Below, in pieces: positions 1-7,898 of a stretch of 38,712 nucleotides of DNA. The first letter of the stretch is position 1, and the number at the start of each line of letters is the position of its first letter. Origin of the DNA: Deltaproteobacteria bacterium UBA2409 (GTDB taxonomy: Bacteria; Bdellovibrionota_C; UBA2361; DDRT01); the NCBI GenBank assembly GCA_002343185.1, contig DDRT01000012.1:1-38712 (forward strand), in the 5' to 3' direction. The translations under genes were made by a program, and so were the position numbers. The notes below the pieces were generated by a model. The model was not told where the DNA came from, did no database searches, and worked only from the letters and a program-made list of their open reading frames with translations.

Positions 1-4
1 CCAT
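1..4 (-). CDS. Start of a divergent gene running off the left edge
   Basis: Read on the minus strand, the first bases give AAGGAGG (plus positions 19-13), eight bases, then ATG at 4-2. This is the strongest ribosome binding site I noticed in the window, where most genes lack one, so a minus-strand gene very likely starts here. Only the start codon and one more base are inside the window, so the product is unknown. Its leader contains a small hairpin: stem 28-33 with 41-46, CTACTG/CAGTAG, flanked by two copies of GAAGTTC read on the minus strand. Confidence 0.5.
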
Positions 5-269
5 AGCCAATTCCTCCTTGAACTTCGCTACTGCTCTTCACAGTAGAACTTCCTTGTCAGCAAAAAGAACGTGGTAGGTTTTGCGCTATCACTAGGTAGA
101 AAGACCATCCATCTACCTTCTTCGTTGCCCCAAATATGCTAACGGCAAAGGACTAAAGAAACTGGAGCACGAAAGTTAAAAGCTTGAAAAAATGGTGATA
201 TTTCTTAGTGAATTATGTGGTTCTTTGAAAAGTAACAGAAGCAACTTAACTAGCTAGTCCGATACTCGG
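5..269. other. Intergenic region between divergent genes
   Basis: About 265 bases separate the left-edge minus-strand gene from the glycoside-hydrolase-like gene. Apart from the ribosome binding site and leader hairpin of the left gene, I see no gene, tRNA or clear terminator. Promoters for both directions should lie here, but none has a convincing -35/-10 pair. A CCGATAC string at 259-265 resembles a sigma-28 -10 element but has no matching -35 and lies too close to the start codon to be credited. Confidence 0.6.
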
Positions 270-2243
270 ATGAAGGTTGTTGTGAGTAGGTTCTTGTTAA
301 TTTTTATTATATTATCCAATAGTTACAGCGATCCCCTGCCTGCATCATCTGTTCTAGACTCCATCGGAGTTAACCTAGTCACCCATGACCCGGCATATTA
401 TCAAAACTATCATCTTGTAGCTGGTCTGCTGAATGAATTGGGCATCAAGCATGTAAGATTGCCAGCATTGGGTGAAGATCCTAGGCCACAAGGTAGTGGT
501 CCGTACAATTGGCATATAGCCTTGGAAAACTATTCAAGGTTCTTAAAATCAGTATCTGATAGTGGTGTTTATATAAATCTTATACCAGAACCCTCTCCAG
601 GAAATTGGCACAAAGAAAATACGGGCCAGACAAATCTCTTGAAGCCTAATGATAGTCAGATTGAATTCTTCGTAAACAAGGTGAATGTATTAAAATTTGG
701 GGGCGCCATTAGCGCCGAGGGCAAGACTGCTTACCTTGAACCTGCATCAAGAATTATTTCTATTGAAATGCCAAACGAAAGGGACAGCTACATTAGCTTG
801 TCTGATCCTGTTAAAGCCTCATGTCAGGATGGCAAAACTTTTGGTGCAGTGAATCGTTGTGATAAGTATCGCATACAAAATATTCGTAGTTATAGCGAAC
901 AATTGATATCATCTATAAAGGCACACCCAAAATTGAGAGATCTTCAGATTCTTGCTCCAACCCTGGTTTGGCTGAAGCAAATTAATACTCCCATAGAAAA
1001 TCAACGAGAGTTCGGAAATATCTATAGAATGCCTCCTAATCAAGATGAGCGTGTCTTAGATCTAGAACTATATGGAGATACTAGCGCCTTGGATTATCTT
1101 CGCCCCATGCTTGAACGCACAGATCAGATGACACATAACCACTACTGTGAGTACTCAAATGCTATTCCAGGTGATACAAACGATGATCGTTGTAGAAGAT
1201 GGGTTAATGCTCATAAAGAAGCAACCTCAAAGCCACTTACTATTACAGAGACCGGATATTTTACCAGAGCCTATCCAGGTCCAACTCCAGGGGTCACCCC
1301 AACACCTCCTCCTGAATACGACAGAAAAAGTGTTCTTACTGAGGAACTTCAGGGGATCTATCTGATTGCATCAATTTTGGATTTCATAAGAGATCAGGCA
1401 GCTAGGATCTATATATACAAGTTGATGGATGGCATTTCTGGAGGTGGTTCAGAGAGAAGAAGAAGTTATGGGTTGTATCATACTGACGGAAGGCCTAAGC
1501 CAGCAGCAAATTTACTAAAGAGCTTTATCCAGCTAATAAATGACGAAGAAGATATAACCAAAACCCAGTCACCTTTGAATGTTTCTGTCTCCTGTAATGG
1601 TTGTGACCCAAGATTTTTAGAGATACAAAGAAAAAATGGTGTCAGATATGTTTTCGTTTGGAAAAGATTATCTTCTATCCCTGTCTTTGCTGAAGATCCT
1701 TCAAAATATGCTCCAATCACAAATGAGATTACGCTTAATTTAGATAGGTCAATGACGGTTAGACATTTTTATCTGGGATCATCTCCTGGTAATGAAGCCC
1801 CTGCGACAAGTAGCGCAAAGGGCGAGCTAACAGATATTCCACTTGTATTTGAATTAACGGAAGTTGAAGAAGCACCACCAACACCTACTTCGACGCCTTC
1901 ATCATCACCAACTCCAACTGCTACTCCCTCAGACTCTGATCGAAGAAATTTTAACAATAAAGAGTCAGTTAAATTTATTAGTGCTAGATGTAGAGCATTA
2001 AGATGTAAATTCAAGATTAGATCTAACTATTCTAGACTTTCAGATTTCGTACAAATCAAAAGGGGCAATAATGTTCAAATTCGAAAGCTGAATAGACATA
2101 AAGGGTTTCAGGCAAGATTCTCAACCCAAGTGCGAAAAACTTTTATTCTGGACTTTGGCGCTGAATTTTTTAAGCAATCAGTACAAATAAAAGTGCAAAA
2201 AAACGGCAAAAAACGAGTCAAAATCAAGTCTCTATTTTATTGA
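270..2243 (+). CDS. Secreted glycoside-hydrolase-like protein (TIM-barrel, clan A type) with basic C-terminal domain
   Basis: The 657-residue product starts with a typical signal peptide (basic MKVVVSR, then a hydrophobic stretch) with no lipobox Cys. Residues about 25-500 look like a (beta/alpha)8 glycosidase. VNLVTHDP and KHVRLPALG fit the first strands, IEMPNER (Glu170) fits the acid/base position after strand 4, and TITETGY (Glu327) fits the nucleophile on strand 7. This is the Glu pair of clan GH-A families such as GH5 and GH39; the exact family and substrate cannot be told by eye. A Pro/Thr-rich loop lies near residues 337-348. A longer Pro/Thr/Ser linker (about 535-553) leads to a Lys/Arg-rich domain of about 90 residues that may bind an acidic surface polymer. 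The flagellin gene follows after 125 bases on the same strand. The ATG is kept because it gives the signal peptide. Confidence 0.6.
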   Translation: MKVVVSRFLLIFIILSNSYSDPLPASSVLDSIGVNLVTHDPAYYQNYHLVAGLLNELGIKHVRLPALGEDPRPQGSGPYNWHIALENYSRFLKSVSDSGVYINLIPEPSPGNWHKENTGQTNLLKPNDSQIEFFVNKVNVLKFGGAISAEGKTAYLEPASRIISIEMPNERDSYISLSDPVKASCQDGKTFGAVNRCDKYRIQNIRSYSEQLISSIKAHPKLRDLQILAPTLVWLKQINTPIENQREFGNIYRMPPNQDERVLDLELYGDTSALDYLRPMLERTDQMTHNHYCEYSNAIPGDTNDDRCRRWVNAHKEATSKPLTITETGYFTRAYPGPTPGVTPTPPPEYDRKSVLTEELQGIYLIASILDFIRDQAARIYIYKLMDGISGGGSERRRSYGLYHTDGRPKPAANLLKSFIQLINDEEDITKTQSPLNVSVSCNGCDPRFLEIQRKNGVRYVFVWKRLSSIPVFAEDPSKYAPITNEITLNLDRSMTVRHFYLGSSPGNEAPATSSAKGELTDIPLVFELTEVEEAPPTPTSTPSSSPTPTATPSDSDRRNFNNKESVKFISARCRALRCKFKIRSNYSRLSDFVQIKRGNNVQIRKLNRHKGFQARFSTQVRKTFILDFGAEFFKQSVQIKVQKNGKKRVKIKSLFY

Positions 2244-2368
2244 AATTTCTGTTTTAAGACGTTGAAAATACTCGTATTATCGGGGCAATGCATCACTTTT
2301 TATTTAATGCACTAACTTCATAATTTCTCAAGTCAGCTAATTAGTTGTCGACCAGAGATACTGCACGG

Positions 2369-4258
2369 ATGCGTATATCGTTAGGGAATAACATATCGAG
2401 CCTAATGGCTCAAAGACAGCTATCACAGTCGAGCGATCGGCTTGGTGATGTGTTTGCTCGACTATCTTCCGGACAAAGAATAAATCGCGCTTCGGATGAT
2501 GCAGCAGGGCTTTCGATCGCTGAAAATTTAAACGCAAGTGCAAGAGTTTACTCAAGAGGAATTTTAAATATCAATGATGCAGTTTCTGCTCTTTCAATAG
2601 CTGATGGTGCACTTACTCAACTGTCTTCGGTTGTAACAAGACAGCTTGAGCTAGCATCACAAGCTTCAAACGGCTCTTACAGCTACAGACAAAGAATATC
2701 TCTAAACAACGAAGCTCAAGCCTTAAGAAATGAATTTAATCGAATCATAGAATCAACCTCCTTTAACGGAATAGCAGCCTTCGGGGATGATGCAAGATCG
2801 ATGAGAATACAATTCGGGTTCGGAAGTAATGAATCCATACTCGTGGGCACCGGCACAGAACTGAGAAGAAATGTTGGCACTGGAGTGTTCACTGCTGGAA
2901 GCCAATATGTTACTGCTGGACTTCCCGCTGATGTATCTCTGGCTGACTTAAACGGAGATGGGTTCCTTGACATGGTCAGTTCAGGAAAAGACTTAGGAAA
3001 TGGAGTAAATGTAAGGCTTGGTAATGGTGATGGTACATTTGGAGCCAATACCAATCTCAACTCAATCGCTCAAGGCACTAGAAGCGTAGCAACTGCTGAT
3101 GTCAATGGTGACGGCATCATGGATATCGTTGCTAGCGGAGTATATGAGGGTAGAATTTATGTGTATGTCGGAAATGGCAATGGTACATTTCAGGCAGGCA
3201 CATCTTTCAACACTGGTTTAACTCCTGACATTGGATACATGCAAATAGGAGACTTTAATGGTGATGGAAGATCTGATGTAGTTGTTGCTGAGCGTGACAA
3301 TGGAAGAATTTCAGTACTATTTGCAAATGCTAATGGAACATTTGGAGCTGCAACAACTTACTCAACTGGTGGAAACTTTTCAACTAACACTCCAATTACC
3401 GTCGGAGATATAAATGGGGATGGATCTCTTGATATCGCAATCGGAGGAGCTGGAAACTATATATCAGTTTTCCTAAATAACGGTAGTGGAAGTATGTCTA
3501 ATATTGTATCCGTATACAGCCCTAACAACGGGAATTCGATCGCCCTTGGAGATTACAATCAAGATGGCATTCTAGATATCGTAACCTCTGGTGGTGCCGG
3601 ACAAACCTTTTTCATGGCTGGTAATGGAAATGGAACCTTTGGAACAGCACAAAATACAGGGGCAAATTACATCACTAATTCACTAAAGTCTGTTGATATA
3701 GATGGAGATGGCTTCTTGGATATTGTTGGAAATATTTATTCATCCGATACACTGGTCGTATCGCTTGGCAATGGAAACGGAACATTTAGAGCTGCACAAA
3801 CTGTCGCTACCCAAGATGGCCCAGCTTCTTTTGCTTACGGCGATCTAAATGGTGATGGTGTGCTGGAACTCGTTTTAGGATCAAACGCAACATTTGCAGG
3901 GGTGAGAGTTTTCTCCCAAGGTGTTACAACCTCCAATACTCAAGAAGCTTTCGACCTAAAAACAATGACCGATGCAAGAGCAGCGCTTGAGACACTAAGA
4001 GATACCCTATCTAGAGTTACGAATGAGCGTGGAGCAATCGGTGCTTATCTTTCAAGACTCTCAATTGCATCACAAAATCTAATGGTAACTAGGGAGAATT
4101 ATACTGCTGCAAGAAGCAGAATCATCGATGATGACGTTGCGGTCTCTGCTGCAGAGCTTACAAGACTAACTATCTTGCAACAAGTTGCAAGCTCGGTCGT
4201 CGCTCAAGCAAACATTCAGCCTCAAATAGCACTTAAACTTTTAAGGGATTCTAAATGA
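2369..4258 (+). CDS. fliC: Flagellin with an inserted seven-repeat FG-GAP/VCBS beta-propeller
   Basis: The ends are clearly flagellin. Residues 1-160 hold the D0/D1 helices (MRISLGNNISSLMAQRQLSQ, RLSSGQRINRASDDAAGLSI, NDAVSALSIADGAL). Residues about 530-629 hold the return helices, including TLSRVTNERGAIGAYLSRL and LQQVASSVVAQANIQPQIAL. Between them, instead of an ordinary D2/D3, are seven repeats of 48-52 residues, each with GNGNGTF-like and DxNGDGxxD calcium-loop motifs. The loops start at residues 193, 244, 295, 347, 395, 443 and 492: DLNGDGFLD, DVNGDGIMD, DFNGDGRSD, DINGDGSLD, DYNQDGILD, DIDGDGFLD, DLNGDGVLE. Seven such repeats make a closed integrin-alpha-like propeller. I place the start at ATG 2369, because MRISLGNN matches the family N-terminus; an in-frame TTG at 2345 would add eight unlikely residues. 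The product would be exported by the flagellar type III system and polymerise with the propeller facing out. The next gene overlaps the stop codon. Confidence 0.93.
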   Translation: MRISLGNNISSLMAQRQLSQSSDRLGDVFARLSSGQRINRASDDAAGLSIAENLNASARVYSRGILNINDAVSALSIADGALTQLSSVVTRQLELASQASNGSYSYRQRISLNNEAQALRNEFNRIIESTSFNGIAAFGDDARSMRIQFGFGSNESILVGTGTELRRNVGTGVFTAGSQYVTAGLPADVSLADLNGDGFLDMVSSGKDLGNGVNVRLGNGDGTFGANTNLNSIAQGTRSVATADVNGDGIMDIVASGVYEGRIYVYVGNGNGTFQAGTSFNTGLTPDIGYMQIGDFNGDGRSDVVVAERDNGRISVLFANANGTFGAATTYSTGGNFSTNTPITVGDINGDGSLDIAIGGAGNYISVFLNNGSGSMSNIVSVYSPNNGNSIALGDYNQDGILDIVTSGGAGQTFFMAGNGNGTFGTAQNTGANYITNSLKSVDIDGDGFLDIVGNIYSSDTLVVSLGNGNGTFRAAQTVATQDGPASFAYGDLNGDGVLELVLGSNATFAGVRVFSQGVTTSNTQEAFDLKTMTDARAALETLRDTLSRVTNERGAIGAYLSRLSIASQNLMVTRENYTAARSRIIDDDVAVSAAELTRLTILQQVASSVVAQANIQPQIALKLLRDSK

Positions 4259-5166
4259 AGTTTGTAAATCCTTTCAAAAGATCTAACGAAGAAGCCATAA
4301 CTACTCCTGTTCCTTCTGGAGAGGTAAATAGGTCCTGGACAAAGGCTAAAGGTGATGACTCGATAGTCTGTAGATTTGACCATAATGGACATGGTTATGT
4401 TTTCAAGCTCCCAAGGACTAATAGAACAGATCAAGAAATTGAATTAGAAAAGGAGCTTGCAAGAAAAGTTGGAGCTCCAACTACCTTTGGTGAGGTCGAA
4501 ACCAAGGATGGTAGTCGTTATCCAGCTTCACTCTCTCACCAGGTTCTTCTTGTTGATGAGATTAGCTATAAAGCTTCAAAAAACTCACAGATACCGGAAG
4601 ATGAAAAAGTGGAGATTATCACTAAAATAATGACAGAAAAGGTAAAAGCTTTTCTCTATACACTTCAAATGGGGATACTTGCTGACTTCGATCATATAAA
4701 TGTTGGAATAGGAGAAGTAAGAACAGGATCTAATAATCCAGAGGCAGCAGTTTATTTAGTTGATTTTGCTGGAGCTATAAAAATTGGAAACTCAAAGGAT
4801 TTTATAAGAGCATTAAAAAGCTTAACAGATTCAGAAAAACTTGAGTTTAAAAATTCTTTCTCGCCTGAGCGGCGATTCATGACTCACTCGCCATTTTGTA
4901 TTTACTTAACAATTAAACAGCAGGATCTGGATTTTGCTGACTCGTTACAACTCCCTCCTGAATCAAAAGAAATAATCAAAAAAGCAATAGAAGCTGCATA
5001 CAAAATGTATGAGGAAATGATCAAAAAAGGTCGAAAGCTACCTCTTCCAAAAGCCGCTCTAACAGAGAAGACCTTAACCTTAGATCCTTTGGACTACTAC
5101 CAAATCTCTGAAAAAGTGCAGCAATCATTACCTCAGTTTGATATTAAAACCTTATCTTTTGACTAG
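4255..5166 (+). CDS. Kinase-fold-like protein translationally coupled to flagellin
   Basis: The 303-residue protein starts at an ATG inside the flagellin stop (ATGA overlap), so the two are very likely co-translated. It has no signal peptide or membrane segment. I do not recognise a named family, but the layout suggests a protein-kinase-like fold. GYVFKLPR (Lys51) is a possible ATP lysine, DFDHINVGIG (Asp144, Asn149) has the D-x4-N spacing of a kinase catalytic loop, and YLVDFAGA (Asp170) resembles the metal-binding DFG aspartate. A glycine-rich loop is not obvious, and the gap between Asn149 and Asp170 is longer than usual, so it could be a HipA- or actin-fragmin-kinase-like branch, or inactive. 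Position implies a job with the flagellin (modification, chaperoning or export); that is inference. Confidence 0.6.
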   Translation: MKFVNPFKRSNEEAITTPVPSGEVNRSWTKAKGDDSIVCRFDHNGHGYVFKLPRTNRTDQEIELEKELARKVGAPTTFGEVETKDGSRYPASLSHQVLLVDEISYKASKNSQIPEDEKVEIITKIMTEKVKAFLYTLQMGILADFDHINVGIGEVRTGSNNPEAAVYLVDFAGAIKIGNSKDFIRALKSLTDSEKLEFKNSFSPERRFMTHSPFCIYLTIKQQDLDFADSLQLPPESKEIIKKAIEAAYKMYEEMIKKGRKLPLPKAALTEKTLTLDPLDYYQISEKVQQSLPQFDIKTLSFD

Positions 5167-5186
5167 CTACATGATAAAGATCTTTC

Positions 5187-6227
5187 ATGGTTTTTTTATC
5201 ACTAGTTAGTGGATTTATTTTTCTTACATATGGTGCTCATCTCTTAATTAAAGGTGCTTCAAAACTTGCTTACTCATTTGGGGTCTCCCATTTAGTGGTT
5301 GGCTTAACAGTTGTAGCTTTTGGTACTAGCCTGCCCGAGCTTGCTGTAAGCGTAAAAGCAGCATGGGTGGGTCAATCAGATATAGCGTTAGGAAACGTCG
5401 TCGGAAGCAATATTCTTAACGTTCTGTTTATCTTGGGGGTGTCTTCTCTAATCCTTCCTCTCATAGTTGCGAAACAGCTAATCAAGTTTGATGTGCCTGT
5501 AATGATAGGGCTGTCATTGTTGGTATATGTTTTAGGTATTGATGGAAGTATAAGCAGAATTGAAGGACTCCTATTAAGTACTTCTTTAATTATATACTGT
5601 TGGATTCTCCTTAAACTTGGAAATACTGGTAATACAATTATAAAAGGAGAGTCACCTCTACTGAAAAGTGCTTTGTTTGTAGTAATCGGACTTTTTATGC
5701 TTGTGACTGGAGCAAAACTTTTAGTATCAAGCTCTGTCTCGATTGCTCAAAGTTTTGGAGTAAGCGAACTTGTTATTGGATTAACCCTTGTCGCATTTGG
5801 AACCTCACTACCGGAAGTTGTGACATCTATTATAGCAAGTATCAAAGGAGAAAGGGATATTGCCGTAGGTAACATAATTGGAAGCAATATTTTCAATATC
5901 CTTGCTGTTTTGGGAATATCCTCAGCAGTAAGAGAAGTATCAGTCTCGAAATCTGCGTTGTATTTTGACATTCCTATAATGATTGGAGTTGCATTGGCAT
6001 GTTTTCCCATATTTTTTTCAGGAGTTATCTCTAGAATATACGGCTGTTCCCTACTTTTCTATTACTTCGCATACACTACTTATCTCCTATTGAATGCCAA
6101 GCAACATCATTTTTTGGATGAATTTACTTCTATAATGCTATATTTAGTTATTCCCCTAACAGTCTTGGGGTTGACACTCTCTCTTCTACATACTCTCAGA
6201 ACGACTCATCTCCAAAAGCGATCTTAA
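5187..6227 (+). CDS. Calcium/sodium antiporter, CaCA family (YrbG-like)
   Basis: This 346-residue inner-membrane protein has about ten hydrophobic helices and the two inverted alpha-repeats that define cation/Ca2+ exchangers: GTSLPELAVS with GNVVGSNILNVL in the first half, GTSLPEVVTS with GNIIGSNIFNIL in the second. The Glu of each GTSLPE motif and the GSN motif form the ion site in this family. It would exchange Ca2+ (possibly with K+) for Na+ across the membrane. Length matches bacterial YrbG-type members. It begins 20 bases after the kinase-like gene and ends in a 32-base convergent overlap with trmO. The spacing suggests co-transcription with the upstream genes, but there is no clear functional link. 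Confidence 0.93.
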   Translation: MVFLSLVSGFIFLTYGAHLLIKGASKLAYSFGVSHLVVGLTVVAFGTSLPELAVSVKAAWVGQSDIALGNVVGSNILNVLFILGVSSLILPLIVAKQLIKFDVPVMIGLSLLVYVLGIDGSISRIEGLLLSTSLIIYCWILLKLGNTGNTIIKGESPLLKSALFVVIGLFMLVTGAKLLVSSSVSIAQSFGVSELVIGLTLVAFGTSLPEVVTSIIASIKGERDIAVGNIIGSNIFNILAVLGISSAVREVSVSKSALYFDIPIMIGVALACFPIFFSGVISRIYGCSLLFYYFAYTTYLLLNAKQHHFLDEFTSIMLYLVIPLTVLGLTLSLLHTLRTTHLQKRS

Positions 6228-6969
6228 ACTTAAGCTGTGCCTCTAAATGAGGTAAATTTTCGGGGCTTTTAGTTAGCAAGAGTCTATCCGGATAACCAGG
6301 GGCTATAGACAATAGCCGAACAATTTTACCTTCAACAACGAAATAAACCCTAAAAGCTCCACATCCTATCCAATACTTATCTTCAGCGCGATAGATCCTT
6401 CTAGTTTTGTGTGGACTTGGGTCAATGGAAAGAATTCTTATAGCCTCATCCATGAAATTGATCTCAAAAGTATTCTTTAACCACTCTGATTGATCTTTAA
6501 CGAGTGGAGATAGTTCTACAGAAAATTGTTTATCTTCCTTAACACTACTTACCCATCCTGAGCTTGCAATAGGATATGAATCGACTTCTGGAATGTATGG
6601 TTTAATATCAAGAACCGGAGTTTCATCTAATAGATCTGATGATCCTATAAAGAGTCTTCGACCTCTTACTTCAAAAAGCCTTACAGCGGTTAAACCAATG
6701 GGATTGGGTCTATTGGGAGACCTTGTTGCAAAAACCCCTCTCTTAAACTTCTCGCCTCTTGGTGGAAGAACTTTTGGTTTCCATCCATTACTTTTGTGAA
6801 AAAGCCATATAACCCAGATATGAGAAAATCCTGCTAGATCACTAAGAGCCATTTCAAAGTTATGACCACCAACAAGCTCAATTACCCCACCCTCCCCATC
6901 ACGACTAGGCTGATAGGGAGCGTCAAATTTTAGCTTCATACTGGTTCTGGCAAATCCAATAGGTTCCAT
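6196..6969 (-). CDS. trmO: tRNA (adenine(37)-N6)-methyltransferase TrmO
   Basis: TrmO uses S-adenosylmethionine to methylate N6-threonylcarbamoyladenosine at position 37 of tRNAs reading ACY codons. The 257-residue product carries the family signatures: a short N-terminal PIGFARTSMK, then DLAGFSHIWVIWLFH (about 44-58), RSPNRPNPIGLT (83-94) and the DETPVLDIKPYIPEVD stretch (115-130). The C-terminal part about 150-250 matches the accessory domain of the E. coli-length enzyme (about 235 residues). The ATG at 6969 gives the expected N-terminus. It is divergent from comF with 41 bases between the start codons, and its 3' end overlaps the antiporter gene tail to tail. Confidence 0.93.
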   Translation of the reverse strand: MEPIGFARTSMKLKFDAPYQPSRDGEGGVIELVGGHNFEMALSDLAGFSHIWVIWLFHKSNGWKPKVLPPRGEKFKRGVFATRSPNRPNPIGLTAVRLFEVRGRRLFIGSSDLLDETPVLDIKPYIPEVDSYPIASSGWVSSVKEDKQFSVELSPLVKDQSEWLKNTFEINFMDEAIRILSIDPSPHKTRRIYRAEDKYWIGCGAFRVYFVVEGKIVRLLSIAPGYPDRLLLTKSPENLPHLEAQLKFKIAFGDESF

Positions 6970-7010
6970 TATGACGAAACAATATCCTAACCCACACGAT
7001 TGTACATACA

Positions 7011-7667
7011 GTGAGATCTTTTATTTACCCTTACTGTTGTATCTGTGGGCGGTTTACTAGAAGAGGCCTTCTTTGCCTTAATTGCTCGCCTCCAAAACCG
7101 TTAGATCCGAAAAATAGGTGTACTTACTGTTTTGACGATACCAGTGATTGTGTTCAGTGTGTCAAACTAAAGCCGAAGTTCGAATCTTTTCGATTTTTGT
7201 ATGATTTTCAGGATGTAAAGCATATAATCAGGTTTTTAAAGTTTAATCCTAGCTCTGCTGTTGCGAAAATCTTAGGTAACGAACTTAAGATTATTGCAAA
7301 GAATATTCCACGAGATTTTGACTATATAGTACCAGCCCCGATCTCAAACGCTTCTCTGTTTGAAAGAGGTTTTAATCAGAGTTATATTTTAGCTTCAAAA
7401 ATTTCAAAAACTCTAAATGTTCCCCTTTTAAATCCACTTTCAAAGCTTTCACCTCCACAAAGCCTCTTACCTCCAGAGAAAAGAGTATCGCCTAAGATAG
7501 TCTCAAAGATTGCCCTTGATGAAGACACACATGTTCTCCTTGTAGATGATGTTCTAACAACTGGAGGTACAGCACTTGCCTCATTAAATGCTCTTGGCTG
7601 CAAAGCATCACTCCTTGTTCTTTCTAGTGCTTCAAAAAATTTTCCATTTTTATTAAGAGCAGTGTAG
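7011..7667 (+). CDS. comF: ComF family phosphoribosyltransferase-like protein
   Basis: The 218-residue product has the ComF layout. A Cys-rich N-terminus (C9-x2-C12, C22-x2-C25 and a further cluster YCFDDTSDCVQC) probably binds zinc. A type I phosphoribosyltransferase domain follows, with VPAPISNASLFERGFNQS and a PRPP loop VLLVDDVLTTGGTA around residues 175-188 (Asp179, Asp180). ComF proteins are needed for DNA uptake in naturally competent bacteria, where they act on the cytoplasmic side with the ComFA helicase or PriA. Many bacteria keep the gene without known competence, and no other competence genes are visible here. The start is GTG; no in-frame ATG precedes the Cys cluster. The coding sequence ends directly at the left arm of the inverted repeat in the next intergenic region. 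Confidence 0.88.
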   Translation: MRSFIYPYCCICGRFTRRGLLCLNCSPPKPLDPKNRCTYCFDDTSDCVQCVKLKPKFESFRFLYDFQDVKHIIRFLKFNPSSAVAKILGNELKIIAKNIPRDFDYIVPAPISNASLFERGFNQSYILASKISKTLNVPLLNPLSKLSPPQSLLPPEKRVSPKIVSKIALDEDTHVLLVDDVLTTGGTALASLNALGCKASLLVLSSASKNFPFLLRAV

Positions 7668-7788
7668 GTAACCGTTTAAGGTTTTGGGATTTATAGCGTA
7701 TTTCGGGGCTATAGTGGGTGAAGACTAGGTTTTCAGGTGATTCTGGTGGTCAAAGCCTGATCGGCTTTGTAAGTATTTAAACGGTTAC
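7668..7788. repeat. 121-base segment bounded by a perfect 12-base inverted repeat
   Basis: GTAACCGTTTAA at 7668-7679 is the exact reverse complement of TTAAACGGTTAC at 7777-7788. Between the arms are two more hairpins: TATAGC (7692-7697) with GCTATA (7708-7713), and CAAAGCC (7751-7757) with GGCTTTG (7763-7769). The left arm overlaps the last base of the comF stop codon. The arrangement fits either a small non-autonomous mobile element (MITE/REP-like) or a folded untranslated RNA; I see no flanking target duplication. Confidence 0.6.
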
Positions 7789-7801
7789 GTGTTTTCACCC
7801 C

Positions 7802-7833
7802 CGATTTGCTCCGCAAATCGACCCCTTAGGGGT
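7802..7833. terminator. Tandem stem-loops between comF and mazG
   Basis: Two perfect stem-loops lie back to back: CGATTTGC TCC GCAAATCG (7802-7820), then ACCCC TTA GGGGT (7821-7833), the second followed by TTTG. They may end comF transcription, but the T-run is short, so they could equally be part of the structured element that starts at 7668. A GGGTGAA at 7716-7722 can also pair with TTCACCC at 7794-7800. Confidence 0.35.
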
Positions 7834-7898
7834 TTGTAGAAACCTCAAGTAGTTTGCGAGCTTTTATATGGTACCTTTACCGGTATAGACTGCACTAA

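Noticed and set aside
257..265. Sigma-28 -10 element before the glycosidase-like gene
   Set aside because: There is no -35 match at the right distance, and the site is only a few bases from the start codon.
1769..2014. Minus-strand open frame inside the glycosidase-like gene
   Set aside because: It is the complement of the Pro/Thr/Ser linker codons, giving a low-complexity Gly/Val peptide, with no start context.
2716..3060. Minus-strand open frame inside the flagellin gene
   Set aside because: It mirrors the repeated NGDG codons; a Pro/Ser-rich product with no family resemblance.
2945..3868. Tandem DNA repeat or CRISPR-like array in the flagellin
   Set aside because: Periodicity is at protein level (48-52 residues); the nucleotide units differ widely and there are no spacers.
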